Positions 9,114 to 21,059 of a stretch of 64,000 nt of DNA are shown one piece after another. The stretch comes from Rhynchopus euleeides (lineage: Eukaryota; Euglenozoa; Diplonemea; Diplonemida; Diplonemidae). The notes beneath the pieces are model-generated. The model was given only the letters and a program-made list of their open reading frames with translations, made no database searches and was not told the DNA's origin. Numbering within the stretch: the stretch's first letter is position 1; every line of letters begins with the position of its first letter. The DNA is taken from positions 1,364,001 through 1,428,000 of the forward strand of contig OY723322.1 in NCBI GenBank assembly GCA_963210315.1, written 5' to 3'. The translations under genes and the position numbers were made by a program.

Positions 9114-10312
9114 ATGTTCGCACGTGTGCTTCTGCTGGCCTGCCTGCTGGTGTGCGTGCAGGCTGCCACGGACGTGTGCTGCCTCGCCCTGCCGGTGTGC
9201 CCGGAAGGGACGACGGAGGACGCGACGTGCACGTGGCTCGACCTCTGGAGGGGCAAGTGCGAGCCGTCCTCGCTGTGCTGCCGCACCATCCGCTGTCGCA
9301 AGAACGCTGACATCTGCTGCCAGGCGGTGCCGACGTGCCCTGCCGGGTTCGAGATGACGGACCCGTCCGTGTGCTCGGAGCAGATGTGGGCCCTCAACAT
9401 CTGCAAGAAGGTGACGCAGTGCTGCACCACCATCACCTGCCGCACCTGGGTGCAGTGAGCAGGCTGATCGGCCCTGGAAGTGTGCTGTTGGCTGGCCTTG
9501 TGTCTCAACAGCAGGTTTCAGGAGTTGCCGAAAACACATACGGCTGCCAATGTTTCTGATTTTTCCGCGTGTGCTCTGATCCCGTCGCACAGTCTGTGCT
9601 GTGTGTCGGAGAAGAAATTTCGACCAACGTTTCTCCGATTCTGTGATACGCGTTGCATGTCGATGTCTTCACCCTTTTGTTGATCCATTTCCTTGACTTG
9701 TGTGTGTGTTGCGTTGTGCCGTCCAGGGCAACTGGGCGACGTCAGGACCCTCCTGCCTCGCACTGCTGGCCACAGCTGTCGGGACCGATATCCGGATCTG
9801 CCTCTCTTGGCTGTTGCTGGATGCATCGGTGATCCCTGTTTGGCGTGTGTGCCCCTGTAAGTGTGTGCGGGTGAGGACGGGTCTTCTTCTTCATACCTTT
9901 GTTGGCATCCCGTCCCGACTTCCGTGCCTTTTCTATGCTATGCCGTGCTACGATGTGCTGTGCTGTTGCTGTCTGCAGCTGTGGTGCATGACCCCCGGCC
10001 TAGACGAGATGAGCCATGTGCGGCCTGCCTTGGTGCGCCTCCCCCTTCTGCAGGGGGAGCGTGCAGCAGGCTGCACTCGAGCCGCAATGTCGCCGTGTGG
10101 TCACCGCATCTGCCTCTTCGTCTGCACTCCAACCGCACCGCAGCACCTGTGTGTTCCTATTTGGCTGGTGCCGTCTGGCACAGAGCATCTTGCTCGCAGC
10201 CTCGACCTCGACACCCTACGACTGTGTCCCGTTCGAAGTCTTTGGCCGTCCCACCCCCACCCACCCACCCACCCACCCTTCACCCTGCAACATGCCTTGG
10301 TTGGTGCTTTGC
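9033..10312 (+). repeat. Duplicated block, copy B
   Basis: Second copy of the block at 2257-3642. It lacks the 167-bp repeat insertion and carries its own 67-bp insertion at 9817-9883. Identity elsewhere is well above 90% by eye, including non-coding DNA, so the duplication is recent or kept similar by gene conversion. Confidence 0.9.
9114..9458 (+). CDS. Small secreted cysteine-rich protein, copy B
   Basis: 114-residue paralogue of the gene at 2344-2688, with the same signal peptide and two cysteine modules. It has 16 cysteines after the signal peptide, a full even set; the opening pair of module 1 is C-C, matching C-C in module 2. Differences from copy A are few and mostly in the second module and the loop between modules (for example GFC to DIC, FQM to FEM, EHM to EQM). 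The ATG sits 38 nt after the CAG at 9074-9075, the same spacing as copy A. The function is unknown; an extracellular disulfide-rich role is inferred. Confidence 0.85.
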   Translation: MFARVLLLACLLVCVQAATDVCCLALPVCPEGTTEDATCTWLDLWRGKCEPSSLCCRTIRCRKNADICCQAVPTCPAGFEMTDPSVCSEQMWALNICKKVTQCCTTITCRTWVQ

Positions 10313-10572
10313 GTATCACACCCACCCCGCCACTTCACCCGCTTCCCTGCTGAGGCCGCTTCTCTCTTGCAGCCTCTTGGGAAGCAGCCCCACGCCACGT
10401 GTGTTCCCATCTTCCTCCTCAGCCCTGCCAACCCCCAACCCGCACACCCCCACTGCAGGGTGCTGGTGTCTGAGGGATAATCCCTGTCCCCGAGACGCAC
10501 AGTGCTGGTGTCGTTGGCCCGCCAGGCACCCCTCGCCGCTTGCCTTAAGGGGGAGCGGCGCGGGTGGGACAA
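9459..10572. other. Tail of block B and leader of the ATG18 gene
   Basis: Non-coding. Shared with block A up to ~10312, then unique. An acceptor-like site (ends CAG at 10457-10458) is 114 nt before the ATG18 start, further than in other genes. Confidence 0.5.
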
Positions 10573-12191
10573 ATGTCTCGCCGTCGAGCCCAGGTGAAAT
10601 GGCTGCACTTCAACCAGAACAGCAGGTATGCGTGATACGTCTTCTGCTGAACTGTGTGGCAGGGTGCACATCATCCACACCCATCACCCTATATTATGGC
10701 GATTGGCTACCGCGGCGTGAGGCTGTCGTTTCCACCACCTGCACCTCCCCCCTTCCACAGCTGCCTTGCAGTGGGGACATCTGAAGGCTATCGCATCTAC
10801 ACCACCGATACGTTCCGAAAAGTTTATGAAAAGGCCGTCGGTATGATATGTTTCTGCCATGCCCGTGTCCCCCCCTCCCAGGCTTGTGGCCCGGGGCTGG
10901 CGGTGCAGTTGGCTTGTCTGAATGGCTGTGTTGTTAATGTCGGTCTCTGCATGATCTCTGCATAGTCCCTTTCCCTCACCGTGACCTCCATACCGACACA
11001 GAGGGCGGCGTCCGCATCGTGTCGATGCTGTATCAGAAGAGCCTCCTCGCAATCGTGAAGGCGGGTGCGTCGCAGTCCCCACGGTATGCAGGGTCCCGTC
11101 GTCCAACGGCCACGTGGTGTTGAATGTGATTTTGCTCTGTTGTGTGTGGCAGGAGAGATTCCTGTTTTCAGAATGCGGAGGTGAACCGTACCCCTCCAAC
11201 TGCTTACACCCCCTTCCTTTGCAGGATGCTGACGCTGTACAACACCAAGGATGAGAAGTCTGTTTGCGACATCTCGTTTGTCGACACGGTGATCAACGTG
11301 CGGATGAACACGAAGTGCCTCGTCGTCGTGCTGGATACCTGTCTCAAGGTGTTCGATCTGACGAAGCTTGCACCGAAGGCAGACCTCACGACCTGCAGCA
11401 ACCCCAAGGGCCTGTGCGCGCTCAGCATGAACGAGGAGCACCCGTTCTTGGCGTACCCTGCCTCGCTGGCAGAGGGGACTGGGGATGTCATTGTGGTGGA
11501 CGCACTGGGTGGGCGGCAGGTGCACGTGATCCGGGCGCACAAGACCCTCCTGGCTGCCCTCACCCTGAGCACCTGCGGGACGAAGCTTGCGACGGCGTCG
11601 ACACGTGGGACAGTGATCCGCGTGTTCGGGCTGTCGGTGCAGGGGCACTCGGAGGCACCTCTGCTGTACTCCTTGCGGCGAGGCACATCGCCTGCAAGCG
11701 TCTTCTCTCTCGCCTTCAGCCACGACGCCGCACTGCTTGCCTGCACGAGCAGCAACCGCACGGTGCACATCTGGCGCTGCGACCCGCACGCCATAATGGA
11801 CAACCACTCAGAGACACCCGGCACAGTGAGCGACACCATGCGCAACATGGTGAGCGCCGAGCGGTCGTGGGCGAGCTTCAGCAACCCAGCCACCAGCAAC
11901 CCGACTTCGAACAACGTGATTGTGTTCTCCTCCGACCCCAGCAAGCTCTACCTTGCGACCAGTGAAGGGCACATGTACATCTACTCGCTCAACCTGGCCT
12001 CGGGTGAGTGCCGCAAAGAGGTATGTTCCGAAAAATGAGCACACCCACACCCACACGCTACACCTTTTGTGGTCAGAACACACTGCTGCGAACTTTGATG
12101 CTCTTTTTCCCATCACTGTTTCAAAATGGATTGTCACACACAAACCCCTTCACACACACAGGCTGAGTACCAAGTGCTGGGCGATGCTTAG
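10573..12191 (+). CDS. ATG18: PROPPIN (ATG18/WIPI family), five exons
   Basis: Phosphoinositide-binding seven-bladed beta-propeller that acts in autophagosome formation and endolysosomal membranes. Exons are 10573-10625, 10761-10840, 11002-11083, 11225-12020 and 12162-12191, all with GTATG donors and CAG acceptors; joined they give 346 residues. The start MSRRRAQVKWLHFNQNS fits the family's LxFNQD opening. Other landmarks are AVGTSEGYRIY, VRIVSMLYQKSLLAIV, NPKGLCALS, and HKTLLAALTLSTCGTKLATAS. The two-site lipid motif is LRRG at residues 222-225 (family consensus L/FRRG), in LYSLRRGTSPASVFSLAFS. The LRRG form resembles the WIPI3/WIPI4 side of the family. The short last exon ends AEYQVLGDA, typical of the propeller closure. 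Exon joins keep frame with phases 2, 1, 2 and 0. Confidence 0.93.
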
Positions 12192-15100
12192 GGAGAGTGC
12201 GGCAGAGCCCTGCCGGTGGGACATGCGGTGCAATGCCCTGCCAAGGCCCCGCTGCTGCTCGCTGCCAATTGAATTGCCCGTCCTTCTCGGGGAGTCTGGG
12301 TGGTGTGTGGGTGGGACAGGTACAGAGCGCGTCGTCCTTCCCCTCCCCCACCCCCCGCCAAAGGACACCTGGCCTCTCTGACATCTCCCCCTCCTGCCCG
12401 CCTGTTTCCGTCTCTGTCCACATTCGGCGTAGGCCTTGCGCCATCACCCTCACCACCCCCCCGCCCCCCTTCCCTTCTGGCCCTCCTCATGGAGGAACTG
12501 CAGCAACAGGGCATCCCCCACCCCCAAGGCAACGAGACCGCGTACAAACAGAACGAACAGCTGGCATCCGGACAGGACGGATGTGGAGGGAGTGGGGTGG
12601 TGCCTAGCAACAGCACACACAACACCACACATCCACGCAGAGAAATCGTTAGCGCTGGGTGTTGTGGACGGGAAGGATGGGGAGGGGGCTGTTGGGTTCA
12701 ATTTGCTGCGAGTAAACCTTTCGGGTGAACTGGGCCCGGCTCAAATATCGTTCAAAACCGGCCTACGTTCAGGTGTTCCTTTTGCGCGTGTGTGTGTTTA
12801 TGTTTTTTACAACGAGAATTGCATCAAGAGCACGGGGCGCTCGGTGCTTTTCACATGACTTGCAAACAAAGATTCACGTGTCAATGTGGAACAGCGGGGA
12901 TCACAGCGAGATTGATTGGTGTGCTCCTCACTGCGACCGCAAAATATTTACGTGTTTATGTGACATGCCCAGCTTTCTACTGCCAGCATCTGTTGTGCAA
13001 GCACCCTCTCCTATGGTGGCAGCACGGCAATCGCCATGAGAGCAGGCGATATCGGCCCTCACGGAGCGCCCCTCACAGGGCTCGGAGCAGCAGGAACAGG
13101 CAATCTAACCCAACTAGCTTCTCGTGTATATCTGCCAACTGCCGAGGGACAGTGGTGATGCCCAGCGTTATTTGTCGTATTTTTTTCGCAAACCCCCCCC
13201 CCTGCATGTGCCGTGCGGGGTAAAAAAACCGAAAAAAAGGAGGGGGGAGGGGGTGGTTTATTGTGTGCAAAATCACCATGTGCAGTGGCCCTCCACCACA
13301 TGTGCATGGTTGTCCCCCAACACCTCCTCCCGCCCGTGCTCTCATGCAGATCTCCTGCTTGTCTCCCCGCGTGCCCCGCCCCCACGGATCCTGTGGCGGG
13401 CGTCATGTGTGTTTCACATCTGTGTGTTATTGCCGCAGTGCGCGCTGCGCCTCTGAAAACGTTTTTTTAGTTCATTCTCTGTTGTGCCGTTATCCTTTTA
13501 CCCCACCCCTCCCCTTTAGCCCCCCCCCCCCCCCACCCACACTGCCAGAGTTCGCCATCGAGTCACCCTCACTCTCCTCACTCTTGTCTCGGATGCAGCC
13601 TGAAATATGGGGAGGGCGAACAGAAGTGCGAGCGTTGGGTGTGGATGGCTGTCTAAAAAAGCCACGGTGCGTTTACGGCGGGATTTCCGGAATAGCCTAT
13701 CAGTTCTCGTGCTTTCGTCTCTCGTGGACTTTCTGTACGATGCGGGTCCGCTAATCCAACACAGCAAACGGGCTTTCCGGAATAAAAGAGGAAAGCGGGA
13801 GAGGGAGGGGATGGTGTGGTGGTGGCGGCGGTGCTTCTCTGTTGTTTTCGCCCGGTTTGTGCACCCACAAATGGATGGCAATTTCCCTGCCTGGGAGTGC
13901 CGGAAAAATTAGACAGTCCATACATCTGCACCTCGCTCTGAGACTTCCTCGCTGCAAGACGGTGTGGCAAGCCGCTTTTCCATGTGGATTTACATGCAAC
14001 CAACGACATGCCCCTCCACCGCCTGTATGGTGGTGTGGCCGCATGTTAACTTTACCTTTCATGTAAAAAACCTTGCATGCAAAACCAAATGTACATGTCC
14101 TATACTGCGCAGTGCCCTCCCCCTCACTCCCAATTCGATCGCTGCCTCTCGCCAAAGCCCAACTCTCGTTTGTTTGGTGCAGCTCTGCTGCAAAGAATAT
14201 TTGCCTCCGCCCTGCTGGTCACAGTGGAGTGTGTGGGCGGTTCTCCTTGCTCAGAAGAGGTGCCATGTGTGTCGGTGCTGGGGTGAAGGGGTATGGGGGG
14301 GCAAGAAAGAGGAATGCGCCAGACTTTGACGGGGGGCGGGGGGGGGGGGGGGGCACGCGTCTGAAAAGGTGTGCAACAGCCATCCACCAGACGCAGGCAC
14401 ACAGCTTGTTGCCCCCTGTGTCGGTGGTGTGGGCAAGGGGTGGACTGCTGCACCATCACGTTTTGTCTGCATGTTTGCATGCACAGCGGAAACAGTTAGC
14501 CACGGCTAGCCCTGGTGTGTCTCCGGTTGTGAGTACTCTGTGGCCCGCTCTGCAGTTTCTCCTCCTTCAGGAATTGCAGGAATTCAATAGCGTATCTTGT
14601 GTGGTATTCCCCCCTCCCAACACGTGGACAAGAAACCCACATACACAAGCGTGTACAGTGGTGGTAGCGTCGTTACGTCCACTCAGTGCGACCTGCACGA
14701 AACAATGGCAACGTGTGTTGTGCCCCCCCTGCCACAGACTTGACGACAGTGATCTCCTCCTTCGTCACCCCCCCTCTACAGTTCCGACGTTTCGGCACAT
14801 ACAAGACGTTAGGGTGTCACTCCGACCGACCTGGTGCCAGCACCAGACCTGGCGAGCCTCCATTTTGCCAGCCTTTGTGTGTGATCGAGCGACGCACAGC
14901 TAGCCCTTTCTGGATCCTCGTGCCTGTAGTGGCGTCACGTGTAGTCGCCCCTCACAGCCCCACCCTGTCGCCCAGCCAAACCGAGTGTGGAAAACAAGTA
15001 GTGTGCGGGTGACCAAGCCCCGCCCGCTCTGGCTATCGTACGTCTCACGTGATACTCACTCTTGTTGAGTTGCGCCTCCTCCCCCACCCCCACCAACCCC

Positions 15101-15247
15101 CCCTTCAGAGTACCAGCATTTTCTCAACTGACCCCGGAGTGGCTAGCCTCCCCGTGTCCTTGGGTTCTTGGGGTGTCTTTCCACCCACCCACACACACAC
15201 GCACCCCACTCCAGGCATCCCGTGGCATTCGTCTGATTCATCCTACC
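12192..15247. other. 3-kb gene-free region
   Basis: No supported gene. Open frames lack the codon bias of neighbouring genes and have no recognisable product. Contains C-runs near 13190-13200 and 13519-13533, and a G-run near 14333-14353. A tract ending in CAG at 15213-15214 precedes the next gene. Confidence 0.5.
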
Positions 15248-15688
15248 ATGTTCCGCAGCCTGCTTCTGCTGAGCGCCGTGTCGGTGGCATGTGGGAATGA
15301 CCTGTGGGGGCAGATCGACCAGCTCGTGCTCGATTTTGACGATGTGGAGCTTCTGTTCGACGTTGACGAGGCGAATATCAATGTGACGGAGGCATCTGCG
15401 GCCGTCCTCACGATGCTGGAAACGGCAAAGGAGGCGGAGCTGTCGGCGAATGATGCAGACGCGTTCCAGCTGGTGGCACAGACTGCAACAGGGGAACATA
15501 TCTTCGGGCGCATGCTGTCCTTCCTCCTCATCTTCCTTGAGGAGCTGCACCTTGAACTGGAGAAGCTGTCGGCACAGCTGGATGCCGGGGAGCTTGGCGC
15601 GGCAAAGACAAAGGTGCAATTGCGCATCTCAAGTCTTGTCACGCAGACGGTGCGCTTTGGGGGGAAGATAAAGCCGCTTGTGGCGTAG
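15248..15688 (+). CDS. Small secreted helical protein, unknown
   Basis: 146-residue protein with a predicted signal peptide (MFRSLLLLSAVSVACG). The remainder looks all-helical and acidic, with a heptad-like segment around LEELHLELEKLSAQLDAGELG near the C-terminus; there are no cysteines after the signal peptide. I do not recognise it. The ATG at 15248 was chosen because it starts the signal peptide and lies 33 nt after an acceptor-like CAG; the longer upstream frame is Pro-rich and not signal-like. Secretion is inferred from the N-terminus only. Confidence 0.72.
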   Translation: MFRSLLLLSAVSVACGNDLWGQIDQLVLDFDDVELLFDVDEANINVTEASAAVLTMLETAKEAELSANDADAFQLVAQTATGEHIFGRMLSFLLIFLEELHLELEKLSAQLDAGELGAAKTKVQLRISSLVTQTVRFGGKIKPLVA

Positions 15689-18405
15689 GGCGGGTGTTAT
15701 TTACACCACCCCCGCCTGGTTTCCCGGCTGGAACATCGCCCAAGTCCACCCCCAACGGCGCCGCGAAACTCTGCCCAACACAGGTGATAATCGGGTGGTC
15801 GACTTAAAGACTAGCCTCACCCACACCACCACCACCGCGCCACCGCCGTGGCGTTCCCTGCCCTTCCCCCTGCAGCCCTGCAGGGAGGAGGGGACGCTCT
15901 TGCAGGGTCTGTGCGAGAAAACCACATCCGACATTCCATATTGTTGTGCTATCCTTTGCGACAAAGCGTTACCTCTTTTCCACCCCCCCCCCCCCCCCGC
16001 CCCCGCCTCTTCGCACCGCCTCCAGAAATACCCCCCTCCCCATTGCACCTCGCGACAGTGGTGGGGCCGATCCGCGAGGTTGGGTGTTCCGCGGTAGTGT
16101 TCGTTCACGCGCGATTCAATTTCTGGAGTTTTTCGATCAGGCTGTCTGGGAACTCCCGAGAACCGGGTGCCAATCACAGTCAGGTATTCTCATTACCTCC
16201 AGTCGGAAATGCTGGGTTACCGAGCTGGCATCAAACACACATCACCTTCCCGGATTGGTCGAAAAACAGCCATACATATACACAACACGAAAAATTCTTT
16301 CCTATTTGATCCATCTACACAGTGCATACAGTGTGTGTTTATGTTGAGTACGAATCATCGTGCCTTCTGCCGCACACACACACACAGCTTTGCATGAATT
16401 TGCACAGCTGGGCTGTATGCCCGTTCTTTTCTTTCCGCCTTCAAAAGAAAGTACCCAGCGTCACTGAGGGTTGGCATCGCCTCCCGTTGCCGACCGTCCT
16501 TGGCATGTCACCCCCTTCCACCCCCACCCGAGTTCCAAGGTCTCCCAGTGGGAGGCCTTCTGCTTTCGAGTAGGGCAGCACACCAAGCAGGACAGTGGGG
16601 CTGCCCTCACGACAGGGTGCCGCACTGGCACTGTTTGTTACAAGATCGTGAAGACAGCCCCGGTGTACTTTTTGTTTGTGCCCATGCGTGTGCCTTGTCC
16701 AGGCGAAAACAAGCGGGCTGACGATGCGGTGATATAACTTCCTGAGCAATGAGCGCAGCGACATGATGCAGTCGGGGGGAAAAAAAAAAAAAAAAAAAAG
16801 GTCCTGGGTAAGACGTTAAACTGCCTGGGGGGGCCGTCCCCGGACCATGACGGGTGCCTGCACCAGGAGTCTAGCACGGCCGTGGTCCAGGGCATGACCG
16901 AAAACTGCTTGGGTACCGAGGCTCCCCAGACCAGGAAGGGTGGAGACACCTGGAGTCTAAATAGTCACACCACGTCAGGCCAGACCTTCGCATTGCACTC
17001 CGCGAAGACTGCCACACAGCCGCGGGGCAGGTGTGCAGCCTGTGGAAAACCTCGTACAGAAAAGGGTCGGCGACCGCCCGCCCCCAGTCTGAGAGGCATC
17101 AGCCGAATCTCGGTGGAGGCGGGCACAAAACAAAAGGGAGAGTCGTCACTGTGCATATCAGCACGGTCCCGCCCTCTGTGCCAGACCAACACACCACCAA
17201 AGGAAAAGAGGAAGAGGCGACGTAAGGCAATGCCTCCGTGCGGCCAGGAGAACACGAAATAGCGACCCCCTCAACGGGGAATGCTACGAGCACGGCCAAA
17301 AATCGTTCAAAAATCGTTCAAAGACGTCCCTCGTTGGGCATCCGGGCAACCGGCTGCCGGCCCGTCCCTTCTTCCTTCGTGATACCCGGGATGCGGCTCT
17401 GGTCCACAATCAGACCCCCACGTTAGTGTGTTTTGCCACTCTGTGACACGCCAAGAGCACACACGCCCTTGTCGGTGGGATCCCCACATCACGCACGGAG
17501 AGGAGGAAAGCCACAGCAATGCATGCCGAACCGAACGGGCCCCCCCAGCCCCCAGTGAACCGCCTTGTCAGAGTCGCACCCCACAATTCGGTGTCCTGCA
17601 CAAGCGCACCAGACGATGCACCTGATTTTTTTTTGGTACATTTCTGCATGCCTCCATAACACATACACGCCAACCACCCGGCTGGCTGAAAGAGTCTTAT
17701 TCCGTTTTCCCCCCACCCCCCCTCTCACCCGACTCCGTTATTCGGAGGGAGCACGTCTCGCCCACTGCCATCCTCATCCTCATCCACCCCCTGCCCTGCC
17801 GAGCGCTGTGGCGCACACCTGGAGACTTTTGTGCTCGCAAGAGCGAAGCGCGTTATTGTTATTCCCCTGGGAGCAGGTGGGTTCCTTGCTGTCCGAGGCA
17901 TCGGATGGAACGCCATGCCCGCTGCGGCTGCGACTGCGGCACAAAAATCAATCTCAACCTTTGTCACCAGGTGCTCTCCGTGTCCCCCCTCCCGGGCACG
18001 GCAGAAACCCACCCCCACGAGGAAAACGGCACCACAACAACCCCCATGGGGCACGCCGCCGAAGCAAGGCCAGCACAACACCAACCACACCCGGTGGAAG
18101 GATGAGTTCCCGAGTTTAAAAAAACCGCAACGAGGCCCCCACCTCCCACCCTTCTGCCCCTGCCCCTGCACCCAGTTGATTGCATTGCAAGCCTGCACTT
18201 CTCTCTCACTCTCAAACACTCTACATCATGGCAACTGACGTTTTGCAGCCAGCCATTAATGACAGAGCAAACGGCACGTGTGTGTCTCTCTCATGACCAC
18301 CCCACCCCACCCTACCCCGCCACCCCCGTCCTCAGGCAGGCGATGGGGCAGGCCCCCTCTGTGCTGCCCCCAGGTGCGGCGGGGTGCTGAGCAGGCACAG
18401 GAGTG
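15689..18405. other. 2.7-kb gene-free region
   Basis: No gene supported. Includes a C-run at about 15985-15998, a 20-nt A-run at 16780-16799 that is unusual in this GC-rich DNA, and a short repeated ATCGTTCAAA motif at about 17300-17322. An acceptor-like CAG at 18372-18373 lies 32 nt before the next ATG. Confidence 0.5.
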
Positions 18406-20394
18406 ATGCAGAGGCACGCCTTACGCCTGCTGGGCACCGCTGCGCGCATGCGCCGCGCAGCGCACGCCGTGCAGGAGGACAGCGCGGGAGTGCCCGCCCC
18501 CCCCACCGAGGCATCCCCTGTCGCCGAGGGTTCCACCAACGCCAGGATCGCCGCGCTGCACGGGTCTGCCAACGTCGCGCAGGCGGGGGAGGTTGGGGAG
18601 AAGTTCTACATCTCAACCGCTATCAACTACACCAACGGGCCTCCGCACTGCGGGCATGCTTATGAAGCAGTCATCGCAGATGTCCTCGCAAGGTACCACC
18701 GCCTCTGCGGGCGTGACGTCCTCTTCGTGACTGGCACCGACGAGCACGGCCAGAAGATCGCCAACCGCGCACAGGACTGCAGCATCTCCCCCCAGCAGTA
18801 CTGCGACCGCTGGGCGGAGGAGTTCCAGCGCCTCAATGAGAGGCTCCTCATCAGCAACAACCTGTATGTCAGGACGACAGATGCGCACCACGCTGCGGCG
18901 TGTCAGGAGCTGTGGCGGAGGTGTGAGGAGGCGGGGGATATATACCTCGATGAGTACACAGGGTGGTACAACGAGAGGGAGGAGGCCTTTGTGACAGAGA
19001 CGGAGGCGGAGAAGGCAGGGTACGTCGACGCTGCGGGCAGCGGAGCCCCCCTCCGGAAGGTGTCGGAGAAGTGTTACTTCTTCAGGCTCGGGAGGTACCA
19101 CGGGAGGCTGGTTGAGCACATCGAGAGCAACCCGGGGTTCATCCAGCCGGAGCAGAGCCGCCAGCAGGTGTTGGAGATGCTGCGCCAGCCGGGCGACACC
19201 GGCAAGCTGCAGGACCTCTGCATCTCGCGGACCGCCTTCTCCTGGGGGGTGCCCACCCCCGAGGGGACCGAGCCAGGGCATGTGATGTACGTCTGGTTCG
19301 ATGCCCTCACAAACTATCTCTCGGCGCTGGGGGGGTGCAGCTCCGCAGCGAGCGGTGTGGAGAAGTGGTGGCCGGCAGACGTGCAGCTCGTGGGGAAGGA
19401 CATCGTGAGGTTCCACTGCATCTACTGGCCTGCCATGCTGTGGAGCGCGGGGCTCCCCGCCCCCACCACGGTGCTGAGCCACGGGTTTGTCAACGACGCG
19501 GAGGGGAAGAAGATGTCGAAGTCGATTGGAAACGTCGTCTGCCCGCGCGAGGTGCTCACCACCTTCCCCCCCGACACGCTGCGCTACCACCTCTGCGCGG
19601 AGACACCCTGCGGGAGCGACCTGAAGTTCTCAGGGGAAGCTGTCGCCGTCACCCACAACCAGATCCTCGCTGACACACTCGGGAACCTGCTGCAGCGCGC
19701 CGTCCTGCTTTGCCACAAATTTGCCGGAGGCGTGGTTCCCGCTGTGCCGGAGGCGGTACCCCAGTCAGGCGAGGGCCATGTGCCTCACCCCTTCAACCTC
19801 ACGGTTGTGTTGCAGCAGTACCACGCAGCCTTTGTGCGGTATGACCAGAAGGCAGCCCTCTTCCATGCCATGGAGGCATGCCGTGAAGCCAACAAGTGGC
19901 TCACCGACCTGGCCCCCTGGAAGATGGAGGCAGGCAGCGCGGCACAGAGCCTGGCAATCCGCTACCTCCTCGAGGCGGCGTATGCCCTCAGCCACCTGCT
20001 GGCGCCATTCACCCCCATGGCTGCGTCCGCCCTCTTTGCCCGACTGGGCACCCCAGGCGCGTCCTTCGACAGCCTCACCCCCGGCTTCCGCACACTGGAG
20101 GCAGGCACCGTGTTGTCGCCGAGTCCTCTCTGGGACAGCTCAGGTGATAAGACGCTTTTCCCGAAGGTGATGACGGAGGCGGAGAAGGCTGGTGGTGGTG
20201 GTGGTGGTGGTGGCGGCCCCAAATGGACCCCCGGGCAGGGGAAGAAGAAGCAGAAGCAGAGGCGTGGCGAGGAGGGCGGTGTGGAGGGGAGCCGTGCAGG
20301 GGAGGAGAGGGGGAAGAAGAAGAAGAAGAAGCAGAAGCAACAACAGAGGGAGGATGGTGTGGAGGGCGGCAGCCTGAAGGCCGGCAGTGCGTGA
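18406..20394 (+). CDS. Methionyl-tRNA synthetase, likely organellar
   Basis: Class I aminoacyl-tRNA synthetase that charges tRNA-Met; 662 residues, intronless. The HIGH motif is HCGH at residues 81-84 in INYTNGPPHCGHAYEA, and the KMSKS motif is at residues 369-373. VTGTDEHGQK and VMYVWFDALTNYLSALG are family signatures. The connective region lacks the paired zinc cysteines of E. coli-type enzymes (GWYNEREEAFV), so this is the zinc-free form. The N-terminus (MQRHALRLLGTAARMRRAAHA) is basic and amphipathic, suggesting a mitochondrial target peptide. The C-terminus adds a poly-Gly stretch and a Lys/Arg/Gln-rich tail of ~65 residues not seen in the core family; it may add tRNA affinity. A GTG just upstream in frame was not used as the start. 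Confidence 0.93.
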   Translation: MQRHALRLLGTAARMRRAAHAVQEDSAGVPAPPTEASPVAEGSTNARIAALHGSANVAQAGEVGEKFYISTAINYTNGPPHCGHAYEAVIADVLARYHRLCGRDVLFVTGTDEHGQKIANRAQDCSISPQQYCDRWAEEFQRLNERLLISNNLYVRTTDAHHAAACQELWRRCEEAGDIYLDEYTGWYNEREEAFVTETEAEKAGYVDAAGSGAPLRKVSEKCYFFRLGRYHGRLVEHIESNPGFIQPEQSRQQVLEMLRQPGDTGKLQDLCISRTAFSWGVPTPEGTEPGHVMYVWFDALTNYLSALGGCSSAASGVEKWWPADVQLVGKDIVRFHCIYWPAMLWSAGLPAPTTVLSHGFVNDAEGKKMSKSIGNVVCPREVLTTFPPDTLRYHLCAETPCGSDLKFSGEAVAVTHNQILADTLGNLLQRAVLLCHKFAGGVVPAVPEAVPQSGEGHVPHPFNLTVVLQQYHAAFVRYDQKAALFHAMEACREANKWLTDLAPWKMEAGSAAQSLAIRYLLEAAYALSHLLAPFTPMAASALFARLGTPGASFDSLTPGFRTLEAGTVLSPSPLWDSSGDKTLFPKVMTEAEKAGGGGGGGGGPKWTPGQGKKKQKQRRGEEGGVEGSRAGEERGKKKKKKQKQQQREDGVEGGSLKAGSA

Positions 20395-21059
20395 GGAGGG
20401 GTGGTGATGGGGTGTAGCTTCGTGTCGTGGGTGCCGCAGATGATGGGCATTGCCTTCTGTTTGTATTCCTTGCCCCCCTTTCTCTTTGGCTATCCCCGGA
20501 GGTGTGATGCGGGTTTTAATTCTGGCAATTCTCTGCTCTGGGTTTGAAAGGCCAAGGTTAGAACACCTAACCTACGACTGGCTGTTTGACTGGCTGCCGG
20601 CTCTTCCATTCTTGCATCCCACCCGTTGCAGGCCTCTGTGTGTGTGGCATTAGGAGGGTACCCCGCATCAAGAGTGGTGAGGTGCTCCTGACGCCCTCTT
20701 TGCAAGAAGGGGCTGGTTCCACGCCTGATGGCGTCTCTGATGTGGCTGGATATGTGTGGCGTCCCTTTGCCGAAGGGGCGTGTGTGTGGAGGGAATGTGG
20801 CATGTGGCCTGTGCGTCTTCCCTCGGAGACGGCAATCTTTTGCCCAGGAGTCTGCCCAGGAGGGCCAGCCTGCTCGACGTAGCGCTCGCGACATGTTTGC
20901 CGCCACCCCCAAGCCCGACCCCACGGAATCGCATTTTGTTCTCGTCATGATGTGTGTCGGGCATGCCACCTTCCCCTCCCGCCCTCAACCGACGCCGATA
21001 CAGCATCAACGGTGATTCGCATACCATTTCCTTCGCAGCCCTCTCGCCCTCACGCACCG
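20395..21059. other. Intergenic region
   Basis: No gene seen. A pyrimidine-rich tract ends in CAG at 21037-21038, 21 nt before the heparanase ATG. Confidence 0.5.

Noticed and set aside
16780-16799. A-run as the tail of a retroposed copy
   Set aside because: No recognisable parent RNA or target duplication was found upstream of it.
18403-18405. GTG as the MetRS start
   Set aside because: The ATG at 18406 directly follows and gives a good targeting peptide; non-ATG starts are not expected.
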